Source: Rhodococcus rhodnii (GTDB lineage: Bacteria; Actinomycetota; Actinomycetes; Mycobacteriales; Pseudonocardiaceae). Taken from it: a stretch of 64,000 bases of DNA. The notes under the pieces are model-generated. The model had not been told where the DNA came from. It was given only the letters and a program-made list of their open reading frames with translations, and did no database searches. Positions within the stretch are counted from its first letter, which is position 1. Each line of letters opens with the position of its first letter. Both the position numbers and the translations under genes were made by a program. The stretch lies in NCBI GenBank assembly GCA_000720375.1, contig JOAA01000019.1:1-64000 (forward strand), in the 5' to 3' direction. Positions 36,439-44,496 of the stretch are shown here, piece after piece.

Positions 36439-36460
36439 GTTACCGCCGGTAACATATACT
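36439..36460 (+). promoter_or_regulatory. Putative korAB promoter with palindromic operator
   Basis: Inverted repeat GTTACC-GCC-GGTAAC (36439-36453) abuts a good -10 hexamer TATACT (36455-36460). A weak -35 (around 36432) would place the palindrome between -35 and -10, a position expected for repression. The GGTAAC half recurs at about 36519. The cognate regulator is unknown. Confidence 0.5.
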
Positions 36461-36467
36461 TATGGCA

Positions 36468-36644
36468 TGTGACGTAGACCGCTTCGGGAGTACCGGTCCA
36501 AGCCCGGTATCTACCTTTGGTAACAGGTAAGGACTAGTCCGTCTGCAGCTAGGTGCGAGGCCGACGCGAGATTCGAGGACTAGGCTCGAAGTGGGGCAAG
36601 CAACTGACTTCACGGTTGCGACAGAGAGGGATCAGGCGAGCCCA
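36468..36644 (+). ncRNA. Long, potentially structured korA 5' leader
   Basis: About 175 bases between the putative promoter and ATG 36645. Visible pairings: GACCG/CGGTC (36477/36494), TACCGG/CCGGTA, GGACTAGTCC (36531-36540, self-complementary), TTCGAG/CTCGAA (36572-36577 with 36585-36590) and GCAAC/GTTGC (36600/36615). The 7-base loop of the TTCGAG hairpin contains GACTAG, complementary to CTAGTC at 36534-36539. Possibly a cis-regulatory RNA; no known family recognised. Confidence 0.35.
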
Positions 36645-38552
36645 ATGAGCACAGGTGTCGAGGGTGAAACCAACGGCCACGCGCTGAAGTCGATCAGGCA
36701 CACCGAGATCACGAAGCTCGACCGGGTCGTGATCCGGTTCGCGGGCGACTCGGGCGATGGCATGCAGCTCACCGGTGACCGCTTCACATCCGAAGCCGCC
36801 GCCTTCGGCAACGACCTCGCGACGTTGCCGAACTTCCCGGCGGAGATCCGCGCTCCACAGGGCACGTTGCCCGGTGTGTCGAGCTTCCAGCTGCACTTCG
36901 CCGACTACGACATCCTCACGCCCGGCGACCGGCCGGACGTCCTTGTCGCGATGAACCCGGCCGCGCTGAAAGCCAACATCGCCGACCTCCCACCAGGTGG
37001 GACGCTGATCGTCAACACCGACGAGTTCAACAAGCGCAACCTCCAGAAGGTCGGCTACGAAGCCGACCCGCTCGAGGACGACTCACTGGACTCCTACCAG
37101 GTGCACAAGGTCGCGATGGCGACGATCACCCGCAGCGCGCTCGAGGAGACCGGCCTTTCCAAGAAGGACGCCGAGCGCGCGAAGAACATGTTCGCGCTCG
37201 GCCTGCTGTCCTGGATGTACCACCGGCCGACCGAGGGCACCGAGCAGTTCCTGCGGGAGAAGTTCGCCAAGAAGCCCGACATCGCCGAGGCCAACATCCT
37301 GGCCTTCCGCGCGGGCTGGAACTACGGCGAGACAACCGAATCCTTCGCCACGACCTACCACGTCGCCCCGGCCAAACTGAACTCCGGCACGTACCGCCAG
37401 ATCACCGGCAACACGGCGCTGGCGTACGGGATCGTCGCCGCGGGCCAGCGATCTGGGCTGGAGATCGTGCTCGGCACGTACCCGATCACCCCGGCGTCGG
37501 ACATCCTGCACGAGTTGTCCCGGCACAAGAACTTCGGCGTGACGACCATCCAGGCCGAGGACGAGATCGCCGGTATCGGCATGGCGCTCGGCGCCTCGTA
37601 CGGCGGCGCGCTCGGCGTGACCTCGACGTCCGGCCCGGGTATCGCGCTGAAGTCCGAGACGATCGGTCTCGGTGTGATGACCGAGCTCCCGTTGGTCGTC
37701 ATCGACGTCCAGCGCGGTGGCCCGTCCACCGGTCTGCCGACCAAGACCGAACAGGCCGACCTGTTGCAGGCCATGTTCGGCCGTAACGGTGAATCGCCGG
37801 TGCCGATCATCGCGCCGCAGTCGCCCGCGGACTGTTTCGACGCCGCTGTGGACGCCGCGCGGATCGCGTTGGAGTACCGCACTCCCGTGCTGCTGCTGTC
37901 CGACGGTGCGATCGCCAACGGTTCGGAGCCGTGGCTGATCCCAGATGTCGAGACGCTGCCGGATCTGCGCGTGACGTTCGCGACCAAGCCGAACGCGACC
38001 GACGGCTCGGACGAGCACTGGCCGTACGTCCGCGATCCGGAGACGCTGGCACGCGAGTGGGCCATCCCGGGCACGCCCGGCCTGCAGCACCGGATCGGCG
38101 GTCTGGAAAAGCAGGACGGAAAGGGTTCGATTTCCTACGATCCGGCTAACCATGACCACATGGTGCGGCTGCGCCAACGCAAGATCGACGGCATCAAGGT
38201 GCCCGATCTGGAGGTGGACGACCCGTCCGGCAAGGCACGGGTGCTCGTGCTCGGCTGGGGCTCGTCGTACGGGCCGATCGGGGCGGCCTGCCGGCGGGTC
38301 CGCAAGCTCGGACACGCGGTGGCACAGGCACATTTGCGGCACCTCAACCCGTTCCCGGCCAACCTGGGTGACGTGCTGCGTTCGTACGACCGGGTGGTGA
38401 TCCCGGAGATGAACCTCGGCCAGCTGGCGATGCTGATCCGAGCCAAGTACCTGATCGACGCGATCAGCTACACGAAGGTGGCTGGACTGCCGTTCAAGGC
38501 AGAGGAGCTACAAGGGGTGCTCACAGACGTTGTGAAGGGGGTCTCGGCATGA
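36645..38552 (+). CDS. korA: 2-oxoacid:ferredoxin oxidoreductase, alpha subunit (gamma-alpha fusion; KorA)
   Basis: 635 residues from ATG 36645 with GAGAGAGGG upstream. N-terminal gamma domain (about 25-200, VVIRFAGDSGDGMQLTGDRF) fused to the alpha domain (about 220-600, TYPITPASDILHELSRHKNF, IGMALGASYGGALGVTSTSG, MTELPLVVIDVQRGGPSTGL). With KorB it oxidises 2-oxoglutarate (or another 2-oxoacid) plus CoA to the acyl-CoA, reducing ferredoxin. Overlaps korB by four bases (ATGA). Equivalent to the mycobacterial KGO enzyme. Confidence 0.93.
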   Translation: MSTGVEGETNGHALKSIRHTEITKLDRVVIRFAGDSGDGMQLTGDRFTSEAAAFGNDLATLPNFPAEIRAPQGTLPGVSSFQLHFADYDILTPGDRPDVLVAMNPAALKANIADLPPGGTLIVNTDEFNKRNLQKVGYEADPLEDDSLDSYQVHKVAMATITRSALEETGLSKKDAERAKNMFALGLLSWMYHRPTEGTEQFLREKFAKKPDIAEANILAFRAGWNYGETTESFATTYHVAPAKLNSGTYRQITGNTALAYGIVAAGQRSGLEIVLGTYPITPASDILHELSRHKNFGVTTIQAEDEIAGIGMALGASYGGALGVTSTSGPGIALKSETIGLGVMTELPLVVIDVQRGGPSTGLPTKTEQADLLQAMFGRNGESPVPIIAPQSPADCFDAAVDAARIALEYRTPVLLLSDGAIANGSEPWLIPDVETLPDLRVTFATKPNATDGSDEHWPYVRDPETLAREWAIPGTPGLQHRIGGLEKQDGKGSISYDPANHDHMVRLRQRKIDGIKVPDLEVDDPSGKARVLVLGWGSSYGPIGAACRRVRKLGHAVAQAHLRHLNPFPANLGDVLRSYDRVVIPEMNLGQLAMLIRAKYLIDAISYTKVAGLPFKAEELQGVLTDVVKGVSA

Positions 38553-39604
38553 CCGCCATCGACCTCGGTTTGCCCGGCCTTGCCGGGATTCCGACCACGG
38601 ACGAGAAACAGACCGCCAAGGACTACAAGTCGGACCAGGAGGTCCGCTGGTGCCCGGGTTGCGGTGACTACATCGTGCTGAACGCCGTGCAGGCGTTCAT
38701 GCCGACGCTCGGCCTCAAGCGCGAGAACATCGTGTTCGTCTCGGGGATCGGCTGCTCGTCGCGGTTCCCGTACTACATGAACACCTATGGCATCCACTCG
38801 ATCCACGGCCGTGCGCCGTCGATCGCGACCGGTCTGGCGGTGGCCCGCCCGGACCTGTCGGTGTGGGTGGTCACCGGTGACGGCGACGCGTTGTCGATCG
38901 GTGGCAACCACCTGATCCACGCGCTGCGCCGGAACGTGAACCTGAAGATCCTGTTGTTCAACAACCGGATCTACGGCCTGACCAAGGGCCAGTACTCCCC
39001 GACTTCGGAGACCGGCAAGATCACCAAGTCGACGCCGATGGGCTCGCTCGACCACCCGTTCAACCCGATCTCGCTGGCGCTGGGCGCCGAGGCGACGTTC
39101 GTCGGGCGCGCGCTGGACTCCGACCGCAAGGGCCTGACCGAGGTCCTGCAGGCCGCGGCGCAGCACCGGGGGTCGGCACTGGTGGAGATCTACCAGAACT
39201 GCCCGATCTTCAACGACGGCGCGTTCGACGTGCTGAAGGACCCGGAGGAGAAGGAGCGCAGGCTGATCCCGCTGCAGCAGGGTGAGCCGATCCGCTTCGG
39301 CCCCGACGGCGACTACGGCGTCGTGCGCAGCGGCTGGGGCGGCCTTGAGGTCGCGAAGGTCTCGGAGGTCGGCGAGGACAACCTCGTCGTGCACGACCCG
39401 ACCATCGAGGACCCGACGTACTCGTTCGCGCTGTCGCGGATCGGCGGCGAGGACCTGTCCCACACGGTCACCGGCATCTTCCGGAACGTCCAGCGGGCGA
39501 CGTACGACGACATGGCACGCCAGCAGATCACGACGGCCAAGGCCACGAAGCCTGCCGACCTGCAGGCCCTGCTGAACGGCCGGGACACCTGGACGGTCGA
39601 GTAG
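38549..39604 (+). CDS. korB: 2-oxoacid:ferredoxin oxidoreductase, beta subunit (KorB)
   Basis: 351 residues. Thiamine-diphosphate motif GDGDALSIGGNHLIHALRRN with NN at about 130; [4Fe-4S] ligands in WCPGCGDY and GIGCSSR, plus 'NCPIFND'. Translationally coupled to korA. In actinobacteria this enzyme works alongside or instead of the 2-oxoglutarate dehydrogenase complex and is oxygen tolerant. A bidirectional terminator follows. Confidence 0.94.
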   Translation: MTAIDLGLPGLAGIPTTDEKQTAKDYKSDQEVRWCPGCGDYIVLNAVQAFMPTLGLKRENIVFVSGIGCSSRFPYYMNTYGIHSIHGRAPSIATGLAVARPDLSVWVVTGDGDALSIGGNHLIHALRRNVNLKILLFNNRIYGLTKGQYSPTSETGKITKSTPMGSLDHPFNPISLALGAEATFVGRALDSDRKGLTEVLQAAAQHRGSALVEIYQNCPIFNDGAFDVLKDPEEKERRLIPLQQGEPIRFGPDGDYGVVRSGWGGLEVAKVSEVGEDNLVVHDPTIEDPTYSFALSRIGGEDLSHTVTGIFRNVQRATYDDMARQQITTAKATKPADLQALLNGRDTWTVE

Positions 39605-39617
39605 AAGCGCTGAAGTG

Positions 39618-39651
39618 AAAGCGGGTGGAGGCCACGGCCTTCACCCGCTTT
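39618..39651. terminator. Bidirectional terminator between korB and the TetR gene
   Basis: Sixteen-pair stem AAAGCGGGTGGAGGCC (39618-39633) with 39636-39651, one G-T pair, 2-base centre, and TTT/AAA ends suited to termination in both directions. Its right arm covers the stop codon of the leftward TetR gene. Confidence 0.85.
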
Positions 39652-40267
39652 TCTTCAATGCCAAGGCTGTGCCGTCGATGATGACCTGGACGCCGTGGTC
39701 GAAGGCGTCGTCGCCGATCGTGCTGGCGCCTTCGCGAATGGCCACGAGCAGCAGAGCCGAGCTGTCGAGTTCGACCGGCCGCGTGGCGTCCTTGCTGTAC
39801 GCCGCCTGCTCCTGCAGGACGAATCCGTTGGTGTACTGGGAAAGCGCCGTGATGGTGCGCAACGCCAGATCGGCCGGGAAACCGCGGTCGACCATGGCGG
39901 CCAGCTCGTCGTTGAACAGTTTGATCGTCTGCGGGCTCAACCAGGCGGCGTTGGCCACGATGCGAGCACCGTCGCGATGTGCGAGCAACGACTGGCGGTA
40001 GGCCCTGGCCCTTCGCGCCAGCCACTTCTGCCAGGTTTCGCCGTCCTCGGGTGGGCCCATTCCGGCAGCCACGATGATGTGCTCGGCCATGCCGTCCAAC
40101 AGTTCCTGCTTGGTGCGGATGTGCCAGTACAGGGCCGGTGACTGCACGCCGAGCTCGGCGGCCAGTCGCCGGACGGTGAGCCCTTCCAATCCGACTTCAC
40201 CAAGCAGCCGCAACGCCGTGTCGATCAACACCTGTCTGGTCAGGCCGGGCCGGTTGGCTGCGCACAT
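39641..40267 (-). CDS. TetR family transcriptional regulator (TetR_C type)
   Basis: 208 residues. HTH about 10-55 (LTRQVLIDTALRLLGEVGLE, VRRLAAELGVQSPALYWHIR) followed by the long all-helical TetR_C ligand domain, as in tetracycline-type repressors. Divergent from an alpha/beta hydrolase gene 52 bp away; two perfect palindromes lie between them and are the probable operators, so it should repress itself and the hydrolase. Its ligand may be the hydrolase substrate. Confidence 0.93.
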   Translation of the reverse strand: MCAANRPGLTRQVLIDTALRLLGEVGLEGLTVRRLAAELGVQSPALYWHIRTKQELLDGMAEHIIVAAGMGPPEDGETWQKWLARRARAYRQSLLAHRDGARIVANAAWLSPQTIKLFNDELAAMVDRGFPADLALRTITALSQYTNGFVLQEQAAYSKDATRPVELDSSALLLVAIREGASTIGDDAFDHGVQVIIDGTALALKKSG

Positions 40268-40276
40268 GGTTGACAG

Positions 40277-40291
40277 CTTAGCGCCGCTAAG
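40277..40291. promoter_or_regulatory. TetR operator 1 (CTTAGC-N3-GCTAAG)
   Basis: Exact inverted repeat CTTAGC (40277-40282), GCC, GCTAAG (40286-40291), ten bases from the TetR start codon. It shares its arms with operator 2; the centres are 20 bp apart, about two helical turns, so two dimers could bind the same face. Confidence 0.8.
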
Positions 40292-40296
40292 TCAGC

Positions 40297-40311
40297 CTTA
40301 GCATTGCTAAG
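40297..40311. promoter_or_regulatory. TetR operator 2 (CTTAGC-N3-GCTAAG)
   Basis: Exact inverted repeat CTTAGC (40297-40302), ATT, GCTAAG (40306-40311). It runs into the hydrolase ribosome site (AAGGAGGGG, 40309-40317), so binding here would block expression of the hydrolase. Confidence 0.8.
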
Positions 40312-40319
40312 GAGGGGTC

Positions 40320-41108
40320 ATGGACACCACAACTTCCCCGGACGGGACCGACGTCCGCTTCTACGACGAAGGCCACGGGCCGGCAATCGTGATCGTGGGA
40401 CCTGGATTGGACGACGGCACGCGGACCAGGAAACTCGCCGCGATCCTGGCCAACCGGTTCCGCGTCCTGCGTGTGCATCGGCGTCAGTACCGGTTGGACC
40501 TCGAGCCATGTTCGGTGGCTCAAGAGGTTGAGGACGTCCTCGCGGTTACCCGGCACGTCGGCGAGCCAGTGATCATCTACGGTCATTCGTCCGGCGGGGT
40601 GGTCGCGCTCGAAGCCCTGGTCGCGTCGCCGTCGTCGTTCGCCGGTGCCGTGATCTTCGAACCTGCTTTACCGGTCGACGGGCCGTGGACCGGGCCGGAG
40701 GTCATCGAGCAGATGCGCGCGGCAATCGCAGCGGGTCATCCCGGAAAGGCCACGGCGATCTTCACGCACCGGGCGATCGGCCTACCGGCATGGCAGGCCC
40801 GGCTGGTCGGCGTGTTCACCGCCCTCGTCCCGCACTACCGCCGGCTTGTGCCGAGCCAGATCGACGACCTCGAGGCGATGCACGAGGTGGGCAACTCCCT
40901 CGCTGCCTACGCTCATAACACCGTGCCCACTGTGTTGGTTGGCGGAGGCCGCAGCCCGGAACGACTCACCTCGGCGCTGCGCGCCATCGCCAAAGTGATG
41001 CCACGTACCGAAACACGCATCATGCGCGGACGGGATCATGGCGCGGATCTCAAGGCTCCCAAGGAGATCGCTCAGGTCATCGCGGCGCTCGCCGACAAGG
41101 TCAGCTGA
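40320..41108 (+). CDS. Alpha/beta hydrolase
   Basis: 262 residues. Oxyanion strand 'IVIVGPGLDDG', nucleophile Ser90 in the elbow GHSSGG, acid probably Asp/Glu near 'TVLVGGGRSPE' and catalytic His in 'MRGRDHGADL'. A helical cap lies at about 125-185. Substrate unknown; ester or lactone hydrolysis is typical. Strong ribosome site AAGGAGGGG overlapping a TetR operator, so it is probably induced by a ligand of the adjacent repressor. Its end overlaps the convergent EspG-like gene by eight bases. Confidence 0.87.
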   Translation: MDTTTSPDGTDVRFYDEGHGPAIVIVGPGLDDGTRTRKLAAILANRFRVLRVHRRQYRLDLEPCSVAQEVEDVLAVTRHVGEPVIIYGHSSGGVVALEALVASPSSFAGAVIFEPALPVDGPWTGPEVIEQMRAAIAAGHPGKATAIFTHRAIGLPAWQARLVGVFTALVPHYRRLVPSQIDDLEAMHEVGNSLAAYAHNTVPTVLVGGGRSPERLTSALRAIAKVMPRTETRIMRGRDHGADLKAPKEIAQVIAALADKVS

Positions 41109-41871
41109 CCGTCTTCAGCAGTTCGTTGAGCTGGTGGATCATCCGTACGTTGTCGGCGGGGAAGAACGTGCCGCCTTCCACGTCGTCGCTGGCGATGGAC
41201 TGCACGAGATAGCGGCCCGCGTCCGTGTCGATCCAGCCGAGACCGGGGGCCTGGATGACGTGGCCGTTGCGGTCGCGGCCGGTCACCACGAAGTGGCCTG
41301 AGCCAAGGCGTTTGCGGCGCAGCATCTCCTCGGCGCCACGCATCTGGGCCGGGTTCGTGGTTTGTGCCCGCCGGGCGATGGGTTGACGGAAGCCGCCCTG
41401 CTCGTCGTCCGGGATGGCCGGCTGGGCCTTGGGTTGTGTCACCGTCACCGATTGGCCGGGGCCGGCCTTCAACGGGGGCAGCAGCGCCGCGATGCCGCGG
41501 GCCAGGCCTTCCGGGCGGATCATCTCGAACTTCAGCAGCTGATCGTCCTGGACGACGACCATGCCGCGTCGTGCCGTGACCGCACCGCGGGCGTAGACCT
41601 TCTTGCCGCCCTCGACGTCGCCCATCACCGCGACCGCGACCTGGTAGTCGTTGAACAGACGCAAGGCGGTCGTCACGTCCGGGCCGAGGCCTTCGTGGTC
41701 GGCGAGGCCCCGGTTGATCAGGTCGTCCCTGATCGCGCCGGCGATCCGGACCCGGTCCTCGGCGAACTCACCGAAACTCGGAATGGTGAACGGGTAGACC
41801 CGGCAATTGAGCTGCAGTCCCTCGGACAGGATGTCGACCGCCGCGAAGGACAACCCGAACGTCGTGGGCAT
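41101..41871 (-). CDS. EspG family (ESX secretion-associated) protein
   Basis: 256 residues from ATG 41871 (MPTTFGLSFAAVDILSEGLQ) with GGCGGGAA upstream; the much longer open frame upstream overlaps the diguanylate cyclase gene and is not coding. The pattern 'LSFAAVDIL...LGL' at the start, 'ALRLFNDYQVAVAVMG' and the C-terminal 'GRYLVQSIASDDVEGGTFFP' fit EspG chaperones, which bind PE/PPE-type substrates of type VII secretion. No ESX core genes or PE/PPE genes are nearby. Confidence 0.78.
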   Translation of the reverse strand: MPTTFGLSFAAVDILSEGLQLNCRVYPFTIPSFGEFAEDRVRIAGAIRDDLINRGLADHEGLGPDVTTALRLFNDYQVAVAVMGDVEGGKKVYARGAVTARRGMVVVQDDQLLKFEMIRPEGLARGIAALLPPLKAGPGQSVTVTQPKAQPAIPDDEQGGFRQPIARRAQTTNPAQMRGAEEMLRRKRLGSGHFVVTGRDRNGHVIQAPGLGWIDTDAGRYLVQSIASDDVEGGTFFPADNVRMIHQLNELLKTVS

Positions 41872-41918
41872 TTCCCGCCAATCTCTGCTGCGCGCTCCCC
41901 GGCAGCACGTTACCAATC

Positions 41919-43112
41919 CTATGTCGACGGGGCAGCGAAAAGCAGAGTTCGGTTGCGGCCCGCGGTCTTGGCGGCGAGCAACGCCAGATCGGCCGCGTTC
42001 ATGACCTCTTCGAGGGTCGTGCCGTGGTCGGGATGAGCAGCCACACCAACGGACACGGTCACCATGCCAAGGCCCTCCACGGCGAAGCCTTCGACGCGAC
42101 GGCGGATGCGTTCGGCGATGGCCATGGCGTCCTCCTGCGACGCTCCTGGCAGCAGGATGACGAATTCCTCGCCGCCGAACCGGCCGACCATGTCGGTGGC
42201 CCGCACTTCCGACCGGAGAACGTCGGCGACTCCTTTCAGGTGTTTGTCGCCGACCAGATGGCCGTACCTGTCGTTGATCGACTTGAAATTGTCGAGGTCC
42301 AGCATGAGCAGGGCGGCGTTCTCGCCGCGGGCCAACTGCGTCTCGGCGTCGTTCGACCAGGACGCGGAATTCAACAGCCCGGTTTTCGGGTCCGTTCGGG
42401 CCTGGTCCCGTAACTGACGAATCAGCACACCCCGATGTAACACCAGTGTTATCCCGATGATCAGCAGAAGGACAATCGGCCAGTCGACAAGCGCCCAGGC
42501 AAGCATGATGCCGAGCGCGATGGCCGAAGCCTCCAACGCGTAGTCGCCCGGTGTGGCGATCGCGTCGGCGAAATAGAACACCGCCCATTTGAAGATCAGG
42601 AAAACCAGGCCCGCGCCGACCACGAGGCCGAATGACGCTATGTCCCGTGGCAGGTCCTGGAACTTGGCGTCGCTCAGCACGGCGAAGGCTGTATTGGCCG
42701 CGTAACCTGCGACAATCGTCGCCGAGGCGGAGAAAGCCTTGCGGTACAGCCTGCCCGGCCGGACCCGCAGCCATTGCGCGAGGTACGAAACCGTGATCAC
42801 CAATGCCGCCAGCGCCGGGTGCAGCAACAGGATCGCCCCGAACATCCACACCGAATTCAGGTCGATGAACGGTCTGCGCGTCATCCGAAGGCGTTCGATC
42901 GGCCGGGACAGTTCGACGTAAACCAGCGCACAACTGGTGAGCAGCGCAAATGGCAGCAGATTCGCCGACGGGACTGGAATCAGTGTCAATGCGATGACCG
43001 CACCGACGACCGCCAGTGCGTCAATGACAAGCACATAACCAATCCGTGCTCGGTTGGTTAGCTGCCACAAAGCCCAGTGCCGAACCCCCAGTCGGCCGAT
43101 CTGGTCCGCCAT
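41919..43112 (-). CDS. Membrane diguanylate cyclase (GGDEF protein)
   Basis: 397 residues. Six to eight membrane segments (about 25-230) resembling the MHYT/MASE-like sensory region of the GGDEF-EAL protein at 24714, then the GGDEF domain (about 235-395). Active-site motif GGEEF (313-317), metal-binding Asp in LMLDLDNFKSIND and a product-inhibition I-site RATD (304-307) exactly five residues upstream. It should make c-di-GMP from GTP with feedback control. 47 bp upstream of the EspG-like gene on the same strand. Confidence 0.92.
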   Translation of the reverse strand: MADQIGRLGVRHWALWQLTNRARIGYVLVIDALAVVGAVIALTLIPVPSANLLPFALLTSCALVYVELSRPIERLRMTRRPFIDLNSVWMFGAILLLHPALAALVITVSYLAQWLRVRPGRLYRKAFSASATIVAGYAANTAFAVLSDAKFQDLPRDIASFGLVVGAGLVFLIFKWAVFYFADAIATPGDYALEASAIALGIMLAWALVDWPIVLLLIIGITLVLHRGVLIRQLRDQARTDPKTGLLNSASWSNDAETQLARGENAALLMLDLDNFKSINDRYGHLVGDKHLKGVADVLRSEVRATDMVGRFGGEEFVILLPGASQEDAMAIAERIRRRVEGFAVEGLGMVTVSVGVAAHPDHGTTLEEVMNAADLALLAAKTAGRNRTLLFAAPST

Positions 43113-43192
43113 GCAGGCACCGTAACGGACCCCATGGAGCGCGTCACTCCGACATTAGGGGCATATAAAGCGTTGAGAGCTTTTTGTAAACC

Positions 43193-44464
43193 CTATGACA
43201 GAACACGGAAACCAACACGTTCAGCGTCACTCGGGGACCGGAACCACACCTCCGCGACAATCCGGTCAAACTGCGGGTTGTCCTCCGTGCAGTAGCGCAG
43301 CGCGGTGACGCTGGCCTTGACGTTGAACTCCGGCGCGGGGGCACCGCCGCCCGGCAGCGGCATTGCCGACCCCGGCCCGAACGGACCTGGCGGGACGAAG
43401 TCGTCCGCCCCGGCGGCAGCAGCCTCGTCCAGCTGGCCCGCGACCGGCACGACCGGCTCGAACAGCGACCGGCTCGAATCGTGCTCGGCGGCCGGAGCCG
43501 CGACGGGCTCGAAGCGTTGCGTCGCCGCAGGCTCGACCGCGTCGACTGGCTCGGGGTCCGGCAGCTTCGGCGGCTCGATGTGCTGCGGCAGCTCCGGTTC
43601 GTAGTGCTGAACGGGCTCCGGTGCCGGAGCGCCCGGCTCGAAGTGCTGGACGGCCTCGGACACGGACTCGGGCTCCGGTTGAGCGGGCGTCTCGTCCAGT
43701 GACCGGATCATCCCGTCCGGGATCGGTGTGGTGTGCTGGGTGAAGATCGTGCCCCGGGCGTCGACCTGCTCGTCGTCCTCGACGTCGGTGATCAGGTGCG
43801 GATCCCGGTCTGCCGCAGTGCCGATGCTCGAGCCCGCAAGCGGCTCTTCGTCCGCGAACCAGTCGTCACCGGACGCCTCGGCCTTGTCGGGCATCCGCAG
43901 GTCGGCGGGCGGCACGAAAACCGTGGTGCTCTCGGTGAACTGACGGAACGGCGCGTCCGACAGCTCGGTGTCGCTCTCGTCCGGGATCGGCGGCTCGGGC
44001 GGAGCCTGCGGGTCCAGCCGTGACGAGAAGGACTGCTGAGGCGGCGGAGGCAACTCCGGCGGAGCGATCGGCCCCGGCAGCGCCGACGTTGGCATCGGCG
44101 GCGGAGGCAGCTCGGGCGGTGCGGTCGGGCCAGGCTGCGCGGACGCAGGCATGGGCGGCGGTGGCAGCTGCGGCGGGCGGATCGGCTGCTGGACCGGAGC
44201 GTGGTGCTGCGGCGGCGCCGGTTGCGGCGGCTTAGGCGTGTCGAAGAGGTCGTCGAGGAACCTGTCGGCTTCCTTGCCCGTCGGCGGGCCGACCGGCTCG
44301 GCCACCCGGGTCGGTTGCTTGAACTCACGCGGCTGGTTCGAGCCGGCTTCCTCCAGCTCGACGACCCGCTTGCGCATCGGCCTGACCAGCAACAACCATG
44401 TGAACAACACGCCAAGCAGGAACGACCCCAGGCTCCATAGCCAGACCTGGCCGAAGATCTGCAT
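43193..44464 (-). CDS. Membrane-anchored Pro-rich protein with C-terminal sunset-like domain (ArfC-like)
   Basis: 423 residues. N-terminal membrane segment (about 7-28, VWLWSLGSFLLGVLFTWLLL), a long Pro/Glu/Gln-rich low-complexity region with a tandem 'PPELPPPPMPTSALPGPIA' repeat (about 105-145) and a conserved C-terminal 50 residues: FNVKASVTALRYCTEDNPQF then 'IVAEVWFRSPSDAERVGF'. That end matches the 'AEVWF..A..AGFR' pattern of sunset domains in ArfC-like channel accessory proteins. No ArfA homologue is nearby. Start ATG 44464 with GAGGGAG upstream. Confidence 0.7.
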   Translation of the reverse strand: MQIFGQVWLWSLGSFLLGVLFTWLLLVRPMRKRVVELEEAGSNQPREFKQPTRVAEPVGPPTGKEADRFLDDLFDTPKPPQPAPPQHHAPVQQPIRPPQLPPPPMPASAQPGPTAPPELPPPPMPTSALPGPIAPPELPPPPQQSFSSRLDPQAPPEPPIPDESDTELSDAPFRQFTESTTVFVPPADLRMPDKAEASGDDWFADEEPLAGSSIGTAADRDPHLITDVEDDEQVDARGTIFTQHTTPIPDGMIRSLDETPAQPEPESVSEAVQHFEPGAPAPEPVQHYEPELPQHIEPPKLPDPEPVDAVEPAATQRFEPVAAPAAEHDSSRSLFEPVVPVAGQLDEAAAAGADDFVPPGPFGPGSAMPLPGGGAPAPEFNVKASVTALRYCTEDNPQFDRIVAEVWFRSPSDAERVGFRVLS

Positions 44465-44496
44465 GCACTCGCTCCCTCGTGGTCCCCACCCCGTTC

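Noticed and set aside
41872..42933. N-terminal extension of about 350 codons of the EspG-like frame
   Set aside because: It overlaps the diguanylate cyclase gene in another frame and has shadow-like composition; the gene starts at ATG 41871.
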